In this document: positions 7,456 to 12,020 of the stretch, one piece after another
Position numbering within the stretch: position 1 is the first letter of the stretch
Layout of the letters: every line of letters begins with the position of its first letter
Assembly (NCBI GenBank): GCA_030609975.1
Contig: JAUWSR010000083.1
Span: 1-12,020 of the forward strand
Length of the DNA: 12,020 nt
Origin: Acidobacteriota bacterium
GTDB lineage: Bacteria > Acidobacteriota > Aminicenantia > Aminicenantales > Aminicenantaceae
Direction: 5' to 3'
The notes under the pieces: generated by a model
Seen by the model: only the letters and a program-made list of their open reading frames with translations
Told to the model about the DNA's origin: nothing
Databases searched by the model: none
Translations under genes and position numbers: made by a program

Positions 7456-8373
7456 TCACTGGATCACGAGAGTTTCGTGAATGGCTTGAGTCAGCCTGTC
7501 CATAATAAACCGCCGGTCGCTGCCGGATGTGACAATAAGAATGGAAAGGTGCAGGGCGTAGTCGTTCATCAAAGTATATTCGCAGACCAATACCGTCTCT
7601 TTTTCAAGATCGATCTTATAACCCGAGGCATCCGTTAGACTGGTAAGTTTATAATCCGAAACCGCAAATTCGCCTAACATCTCATCCTCTCCACGGCGCA
7701 GGCTTTCCAGCCGTTTGCGCATCTCCCGATCCGGATCCCATCGCCGGCCGTCTGGTTGGGCAGCGATCGTAACTCTTATATCCTTAGCGTAGGAAAACGT
7801 GATCTCGGACCTATCCCCCTCATACCGGGGAATCACTGTGTATCTTCCGGGTAAGGACACCTGATAGTAGCCGGTCGGCTCTTTGTATAGCAGGCTGTTG
7901 ACTCGTCTGGTAAAGTCATCACGGTTCACCCTTTTCTGAGCTGCGCCAGCAACGATGTATTCCCCGTCGGCATCGCCCTGCAGGTAGATGTCATCCTCGG
8001 TTTGAAACTCCCGGTCCTGCCCCGCGGAACGGATCTCATAGCCTTGCAGATCTCCCTCAAATCGCATCCCATGGCCCCAGCCATCAATCAAGGGGTGTTT
8101 GGGATCCTCCAGGTTACGCGAAACAGGGGATCCGGCATCCTGCTCCATTAAATCCAAGATCTCATCGATATCCCGGGGGAAATCGATCTGTCCGTCTGCA
8201 GAAAGAATGGATATCTGAGCCATGACCACACGCAGATTTTGGAGCTTCACCCGAGTGGTAAGCTGCCCGCCTCGATCGGATAGACATGATCGCCAGAACA
8301 TTGACCCGAGAATCCCAAATAGAAAGACGCCTACAGCAATAAACAGAATATATCTGAAGGTTGTGCCGCGCAT
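7456..8373 (-). CDS. Membrane-anchored protein with GspG-pseudopilin-like segment and unknown C-terminal domain
   Basis: This 305-residue protein starts at ATG 8373; a TTG at 8388, just after the upstream stop, is less likely. A membrane helix covers residues 7-26. Residues about 40-131 resemble the globular part of type II secretion major pseudopilins: a long helix, then IDGWGHGMRFEG (96-107), GYEIRSAGQD (111-120) and TEDDI (125-129), matching the 'DpWG.py.Y...yei.SaG.D...gT.DDi' pattern that binds calcium in GspG. The prepilin cleavage motif GFTLIE is absent, so it is not an ordinary pilin. The remainder (about 165-305) is a beta-rich domain with SLPGRYTVIPRYEG, RWDPDREMRKRLESL and SGYKIDLEKETVLVCEYTL, which I do not recognise. 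It is the last gene of a four-gene run, 15 bases after the hydrolase gene. Function unknown. Confidence 0.75.
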   Translation of the reverse strand: MRGTTFRYILFIAVGVFLFGILGSMFWRSCLSDRGGQLTTRVKLQNLRVVMAQISILSADGQIDFPRDIDEILDLMEQDAGSPVSRNLEDPKHPLIDGWGHGMRFEGDLQGYEIRSAGQDREFQTEDDIYLQGDADGEYIVAGAAQKRVNRDDFTRRVNSLLYKEPTGYYQVSLPGRYTVIPRYEGDRSEITFSYAKDIRVTIAAQPDGRRWDPDREMRKRLESLRRGEDEMLGEFAVSDYKLTSLTDASGYKIDLEKETVLVCEYTLMNDYALHLSILIVTSGSDRRFIMDRLTQAIHETLVIQ

Positions 8374-8388
8374 GCTTTCTCTCGCCAA

Positions 8389-9294
8389 TTATTGCTGGTA
8401 GGATTCCAGAATGATCTGGCCGAGAAATTCAGCCAGGAGCCGATTAAACTCCTGGGGACTTTCAATCATCATAAAATGTCCGGCATTTTTCATAAATTTG
8501 AGCGTGAAATTCTCATGATGCTTACGGATCACACGGAAATATACCAAAGGACGATCCGCATTGATGCTGCGAACAGGCACATCGAGCTCCTGGAGCATGG
8601 AGGTCGCATCATATCTCATAAGCTCTTCCAATGCCCCAAGGCCGACATCCGCAGGAGTTTCAGTCATATCCAGTACGATCCGCCGTTTGATTCGATCTGA
8701 AGCCGTGGAGCGGAAATAATTCTCCAAAACATACATGCGCACGCCTTCGGCAAAATCCTCATGGAAGGGTGAAAGAGCGGTCTCGATCTGCTCCGGGCTG
8801 TAGGCTGAAAGGTAGATATCACTCATGGAATCCGCCCCGATAATTCCGATCACACGCCTGGGTAAAAGCCGTGCTGCTTCCAACACGACGGGGCCGGCCA
8901 GAGCATGGCCGATCAAAACCACTTTTTGCAGGTCCAACCTTTCCACAACCGACACCACATCCTGAGCAAAAGCCTCTATCGTCCAACTCGAACGTTCCGC
9001 ACCCGAGCGACCATGCCCCGCGAGATCAAGCGTTACGACTTGATAATACACCTTGAAGGAGGGGATCTGCCCATCCCAGTAGCTCATGTCCGCACACCAG
9101 CCGTGCACAAACACCAGGGTCATGTCTCCTTGCCCAGTGGTCTTGTAATGGATGGAAACACCATCCGCAGATTCGACATATCCTTTGGGAGATGTTGAGG
9201 ATCCTTGATCGTCGACAGTTTTTTGACAGACTGTCGCCAGAATAATCAATAGTGACAAAGAAAACACAAAAACAAAGTTTCTGAATATCTTCAT
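8389..9294 (-). CDS. Membrane-anchored alpha/beta-hydrolase-fold protein lacking the nucleophile serine
   Basis: This 301-residue protein has a hydrophobic signal or anchor at residues 5-23. The sequence LATVC is a poor lipobox because Val precedes Cys, so lipoprotein status is doubtful. The body is a clear alpha/beta hydrolase: oxyanion motif FVHGW (62-66), LDLAGHGRS (89-97), the nucleophile elbow IGHALAG (128-134), a candidate acid Asp247 (INAD) and catalytic-position His273 (NAGHFMMIE). The elbow should read G-H-S-x-G, but codon GCT gives Ala131 in place of Ser. Unless another residue substitutes, it cannot form an acyl-enzyme. The rest of the fold looks intact with no frameshift, so this looks like a maintained pseudoenzyme, not a decaying gene. 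It starts 22 bases after the CPBP protease stop. Two ATGs lie upstream in frame, but this one has GGAGG 5 bases before it. Confidence 0.9.
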   Translation of the reverse strand: MKIFRNFVFVFSLSLLIILATVCQKTVDDQGSSTSPKGYVESADGVSIHYKTTGQGDMTLVFVHGWCADMSYWDGQIPSFKVYYQVVTLDLAGHGRSGAERSSWTIEAFAQDVVSVVERLDLQKVVLIGHALAGPVVLEAARLLPRRVIGIIGADSMSDIYLSAYSPEQIETALSPFHEDFAEGVRMYVLENYFRSTASDRIKRRIVLDMTETPADVGLGALEELMRYDATSMLQELDVPVRSINADRPLVYFRVIRKHHENFTLKFMKNAGHFMMIESPQEFNRLLAEFLGQIILESYQQ

Positions 9295-9297
9295 GCT

Positions 9298-9304
9298 CTC
9301 CTCC
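9298..9304 (-). promoter_or_regulatory. Ribosome-binding site that fixes the hydrolase start
   Basis: GGAGGAG on the minus strand, with its GGAGG core 5 bases from ATG 9294, favours that codon over the upstream in-frame ATGs at 9312 and 9306. It places the hydrophobic N-terminus directly after Met-Lys, as in a normal signal sequence. Confidence 0.8.
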
Positions 9305-9316
9305 ATTCCCATGCGT

Positions 9317-10117
9317 TTAAACGGGACGTGGAAGTTTGTGCCGGTGCTTCCAGAAAAACCATGCGGCTATCGCAGTGGCAAGCGCCAAACCTACTCCGAA
9401 TTCTCCCGTCAAATAGGCTGTGATGCCCGTATCGAGTGTGATGCGATCAAGGTGATTCTGAATGAAATAGTTATGCATGGCATGCAGGAACATCGCTGTC
9501 CATAAGCTTCCGGTCTTAAGACGCAGCCAAGCAAAAATAAAGCTTGCGCCGATGGCCATGATGCCAAAATTCAGGACCGCATACCAACCGGGAGTCCCAC
9601 TGTTGTATCCGGAGAAGAGAATGAGCGGCAGGTGCCACACCCCCCAGATGAATCCGCTTATCAGCGAGGTACGGGTAAAACCTGTGATCCGATACAAACG
9701 AGGTACCAGAAAACCACGCCATCCGATCTCCTCACCTAAGGCTGTCAAACAGCTGAAGAGGATCGTCACCACATAGGTTACGGGGCGCGTGGAGAAGCCG
9801 GCCTCAAGACCTCCTAAGGCAAAAATCCAAACCAGGGCATAAACCGGAAGGGCATAGATCAGCGGCATAAAAAAACTCAAGACTTGATATCGGGTTTTTC
9901 CCCATCCCCAACCCAGGCCGCGCAGATTTTTCTGGAATAACAGCGAAGTTAAAAGGGCAGATATACCAGGGCACCACATCAAGCCCAGTACAAAGAGAAG
10001 GGCATTATCGATGTCCAAGGTGCCGGCAGAGATGAACTTAAAATAAAAGAAGGAACTGAATAGAAAAGTCAAAACTAAAAAGGTGAAAATCTCTTTCAGT
10101 GTTTTCTTTTGAGACAT
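9317..10117 (-). CDS. CPBP (Abi/CAAX-type) family intramembrane metalloprotease
   Basis: This 266-residue integral membrane protein has about seven to eight hydrophobic helices. The three CPBP/Rce1-type motifs are present: EEIGWRG with Glu129, Glu130 and Arg134; WGVWH ending in His162; and HAMHN with His212 and Asn216. Together these provide the glutamates and histidines of the active site within the membrane. Bacterial members are implicated in processing small peptides, in bacteriocin immunity and in envelope regulation; the substrate here is unknown. It lies second in a minus-strand run, 19 bases after the small anchored protein and 22 bases before the anchored pseudo-hydrolase, both possible substrates or partners (inference). 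No good ribosome-binding site precedes ATG 10117, so translational coupling is possible. All catalytic residues appear intact. Confidence 0.9.
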   Translation of the reverse strand: MSQKKTLKEIFTFLVLTFLFSSFFYFKFISAGTLDIDNALLFVLGLMWCPGISALLTSLLFQKNLRGLGWGWGKTRYQVLSFFMPLIYALPVYALVWIFALGGLEAGFSTRPVTYVVTILFSCLTALGEEIGWRGFLVPRLYRITGFTRTSLISGFIWGVWHLPLILFSGYNSGTPGWYAVLNFGIMAIGASFIFAWLRLKTGSLWTAMFLHAMHNYFIQNHLDRITLDTGITAYLTGEFGVGLALATAIAAWFFWKHRHKLPRPV

Positions 10118-10136
10118 GGTTTACAACGTGACGCCT

Positions 10137-10574
10137 TCACTGGGCGATGGTACCAGAGTCCCCCACCTTCCACTGCTGGTGTTCATACACATAGAGGATG
10201 GCTCTCTGGACTTCCCGGCCGGCATCAGCGGTGTACTTCAGCTCAACCAAGTGCCAGGTTTCCAGATCGCGGTATTTCAGCTTGATCTGAGTTTCTGTAG
10301 GGCCGGCGAAGTGTTTCCCCCGGAACTTGCGCAGTATCTTGGTGTCTTTACCATAGTTTTTTACCAAAACCGGAAGCATGTCTCTTTCTTCAGCATCCTG
10401 CTTGATAAAAACTTCAATATCATCCAGGGGAGTATAATATGCATCTATCTGAATCCATTCGTACTCGAAATCCCCAGAACCGCCCCCGGAAAGAGCCTTG
10501 TAACCAAAGTAGCCCCCGATAATCAAGATGTCGAAAAGAAGAAAAATCAAGATGATCTTTGTGACTTTGCTCAT
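10137..10574 (-). CDS. Small membrane-anchored protein of unknown function
   Basis: This 145-residue protein has a membrane helix at about residues 5-27 (a run of Ile/Leu/Phe ending in GGYFGYKAL), a Gly/Ser linker (GGGSG, 30-34), and a soluble, probably periplasmic domain rich in alternating hydrophobic and charged residues. Examples are YEWIQIDAYY (38-47), TQIKLKYRDLETWHLVELKY (95-114) and AILYVYEHQQWKVGD (125-139), suggesting a compact mainly beta fold. I do not recognise the family. It is first in a run with the CPBP protease, the pseudo-hydrolase and the pseudopilin-like protein. No ribosome-binding site precedes ATG 10574, and the predicted promoter would start transcription only about 3 bases upstream, consistent with a leaderless message. 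Confidence 0.75.
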   Translation of the reverse strand: MSKVTKIILIFLLFDILIIGGYFGYKALSGGGSGDFEYEWIQIDAYYTPLDDIEVFIKQDAEERDMLPVLVKNYGKDTKILRKFRGKHFAGPTETQIKLKYRDLETWHLVELKYTADAGREVQRAILYVYEHQQWKVGDSGTIAQ

Positions 10575-10583
10575 ATCTATTCA

Positions 10584-10612
10584 ATGGTATTTACTCCCTA
10601 GGGAAAAGTCAA
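10584..10612 (-). promoter_or_regulatory. Possible promoter of the four-gene envelope run
   Basis: On the minus strand TTGACT (10612-10607) and TACCAT (10589-10584) are 17 bases apart; the -10 matches consensus at only four of six positions. The spacer holds the perfect ten-base palindrome TCCCTAGGGA (10595-10604), which could be an operator but is short enough to be chance. The predicted start lies about 3 bases before ATG 10574. Confidence 0.4.
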
Positions 10613-10680
10613 CGTCTGTGAATAAAGGCAATCATTTCCGGATTTGTGAAAATTAAATTTCAAATTATGCCTGAATTAAA

Positions 10681-10686
10681 TATAAT
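10681..10686 (+). promoter_or_regulatory. Candidate -10 box of the M14-like gene
   Basis: A perfect TATAAT lies 63 bases upstream of ATG 10750, but the -35 region at 17-18 bases distance is poor (TTTCAA at 10658-10663). Transcription would begin near 10693, leaving a leader of about 57 bases. The ribosome-binding site GAGGTGA (10741-10747) directly precedes the start. Confidence 0.4.
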
Positions 10687-10749
10687 AGGCCATCGAACTA
10701 AGGCGAGAATGATTTCGTATATACAGATAATCCCAAAGATGAGGTGAAC

Positions 10750-12020
10750 ATGACAAAATCAAAATGGCTTACTCTATTTGGAATCCTGCTTCTGGCGACT
10801 TCTGGTCTGGCAGCCGAAGTGGGATTCGACCGCTACCACTCTCCAGCGGAGTTGAACCGGGCGCTGGCGGATTTTGCCGCCGCTCATCCCCAGTTCACAA
10901 AGCTGCATAAATTGGCGGTCAGTCCCGGCAATAATCCGGTGAACCTGCTTGAGATCGGACCTGAGACCGGAAAGAAAGACAAAACTTTTCCTGCCGTGAT
11001 GGTGGTGGCCAACATGGAGGGGACGGTTCCCCTTTCCAGCGAAGGCGCCCTGTATCTCGCCAAGCTTATCCTGGATAAACCCGAAGTACGCAAAGACAAG
11101 ACCTGGTACATCCTTCCCTGCGGCAATCCGGATGCAGCCTCGCGCTATTTCGCCAAACCCCTTCACATGGATACACGCAACGCCAAGCCGCACAACGATG
11201 ACATGGATGATCAGACCGACGAAGACGGAGTGGAAGACCTGGACGGCGACGGCTTCATCAGCACCATGCGGGTCAAAGACCCACAGGGCGAATGGATGAA
11301 ACTTCCGGGTGAGCCCCGCCTGATGAAGAAAGCTGACAACAGCAAAGGTGAAAAAGGCGAATACAAGCTCTACAGCGAAGGAATCGATAACGACAAAGAC
11401 GGCCAGTACAACGAAGACGGACTCGGCGGTGTCAACATCGGCATCAACTTCGCCCACCTCTTCCAGTTCCACACCCCTACTGGCGGAGCTTGGTCCGGAA
11501 GCGAAAAGGAAAGCTTCAGCCTTGTCAAGTTCATTGTTGAACACCGCGAGATCGGGCTCACCTTCTGTTTTGGTGACACCAATTTTTGTCTGCTACCTCC
11601 CCAAGGAGGACGTCAGGGCTCGGTGGACATGGACAAGATCAAGATCCCCGAACGCTTCGGCGGCATGTTGGGCATCGACACGGAAAAAACCTACACCATA
11701 AAGGAGATCATGGACTTGGTCCAGCCCATGCTCCCGGCAGGCATGGAGCTTACCGAATCCATGATAGCCAGCTTCCTGGGCTTGGGCGCGGTTGTGAACC
11801 CCTTGCCTGAGGACCTCAAGTTCTACACCGAATTTTCCGAGAAATACAAAGAATTCCTGAAGACCAACAAGCTGGATGAAAAAAGGCTTGATACCGCCCG
11901 GGCTAAAGACGGCTCCTTCGAGCTCTGGTCCTACTACCATCTGGGTCTGCCCTCATTCTCTATGGACTTCTGGACACTGCCCGAAGTCAAAGAGGAAAAG
12001 AAAGAAGAGGAGCTTACCCC
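10750..12020 (+). CDS. Secreted M14 carboxypeptidase homologue with all active-site residues replaced (3' end outside window)
   Basis: The frame runs from ATG 10750 past the window end (423 codons visible). A signal peptide ends near GLAA (residues 19-22). The fold follows M14 zinc carboxypeptidases, but each key site has changed. The zinc motif HGxE is replaced at ANMEGTVPLSSEGALYL (86-102) by Glu90 and Val93. The DLNRNF motif is NIGINF (229-234), losing the substrate Arg at Ile232. The third ligand position in LTFCFG (270-275) is Cys273 where His is expected. The catalytic Glu position in SFSMDFW (402-408) is Asp406. Two Asp-rich, EF-hand-like loops (DLDGDGFIS, 163-171; DNDKDG, 213-218) are kept and may bind calcium. 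The frame is otherwise clean, so this looks like a pseudoenzyme with a binding or structural role. GAGGTGA three bases upstream supports the start. Confidence 0.85.
   Translation, partial: MTKSKWLTLFGILLLATSGLAAEVGFDRYHSPAELNRALADFAAAHPQFTKLHKLAVSPGNNPVNLLEIGPETGKKDKTFPAVMVVANMEGTVPLSSEGALYLAKLILDKPEVRKDKTWYILPCGNPDAASRYFAKPLHMDTRNAKPHNDDMDDQTDEDGVEDLDGDGFISTMRVKDPQGEWMKLPGEPRLMKKADNSKGEKGEYKLYSEGIDNDKDGQYNEDGLGGVNIGINFAHLFQFHTPTGGAWSGSEKESFSLVKFIVEHREIGLTFCFGDTNFCLLPPQGGRQGSVDMDKIKIPERFGGMLGIDTEKTYTIKEIMDLVQPMLPAGMELTESMIASFLGLGAVVNPLPEDLKFYTEFSEKYKEFLKTNKLDEKRLDTARAKDGSFELWSYYHLGLPSFSMDFWTLPEVKEEKKEEELT

Noticed and set aside
10774..11544. A 256-codon open frame antisense to the M14-like gene
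   Set aside because: Val/Phe/Ala-rich, low-complexity translation mirroring the Asp/Glu/Lys codons of the sense strand; no start signals.

Overview
The window reads as a stretch of a Gram-negative-type bacterial chromosome with roughly balanced base composition. It has no rRNA, tRNA, CRISPR array, integrase or complete insertion sequence that I could see. The taxon cannot be fixed from sequence alone. Secreted M14 peptidases with Asp-rich loops, a lone class II ribonucleotide reductase, and a permease carrying the ANWIFRLTE signature recall Acidobacteriota or Aminicenantota-like genomes, but that is a low-confidence inference from memory.

Layout, left to right. (1) Positions 1-381 hold the 3' end of a plus-strand gene resembling the C-terminal domain of M14-type peptidases. 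(2) A minus-strand pair follows: nrdJ (B12-dependent ribonucleotide reductase, 1443-3536), then 4 bases later a nitronate monooxygenase/FabK-like flavoprotein (428-1438). A textbook -35/-10 promoter precedes nrdJ, overlapped by two NrdR-box-like palindromes 31 bp apart. (3) The gene-free stretch between nrdJ and the next gene (3537-3845) holds this control region and then AT-rich DNA with nothing else convincing. (4) A plus-strand multi-spanning membrane protein (3846-5158) is broken by a frameshift, probably with loss of an internal segment. (5) A membrane-anchored protein of unknown function (5192-6085, minus) diverges from an exported GH3 beta-N-acetylhexosaminidase (6197-7333, plus). (6) A compact minus-strand run of four envelope genes (10574 down to 7456) encodes a small anchored protein, a CPBP/Abi intramembrane protease, an anchored alpha/beta hydrolase whose nucleophile serine is alanine, and an anchored protein with a GspG-pseudopilin-like segment. 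(7) Diverging from that run is a secreted M14 carboxypeptidase homologue (10750 to the window end) in which every zinc ligand and the catalytic Glu have been replaced.

How the parts fit. nrdJ and probably the flavoprotein are housekeeping functions under likely NrdR control. Almost everything to the right is envelope or periplasm biology. The most notable theme is two neighbouring hydrolase-fold proteins that appear catalytically dead, one of them in an operon with an intact intramembrane protease. This suggests a binding, scaffold or signalling role rather than hydrolysis; that is inference. Two GGGG-headed extragenic motifs (near 5171 and 7410-7451), one inside a REP-like hairpin, lie immediately 3' of minus-strand genes at convergent gene ends.
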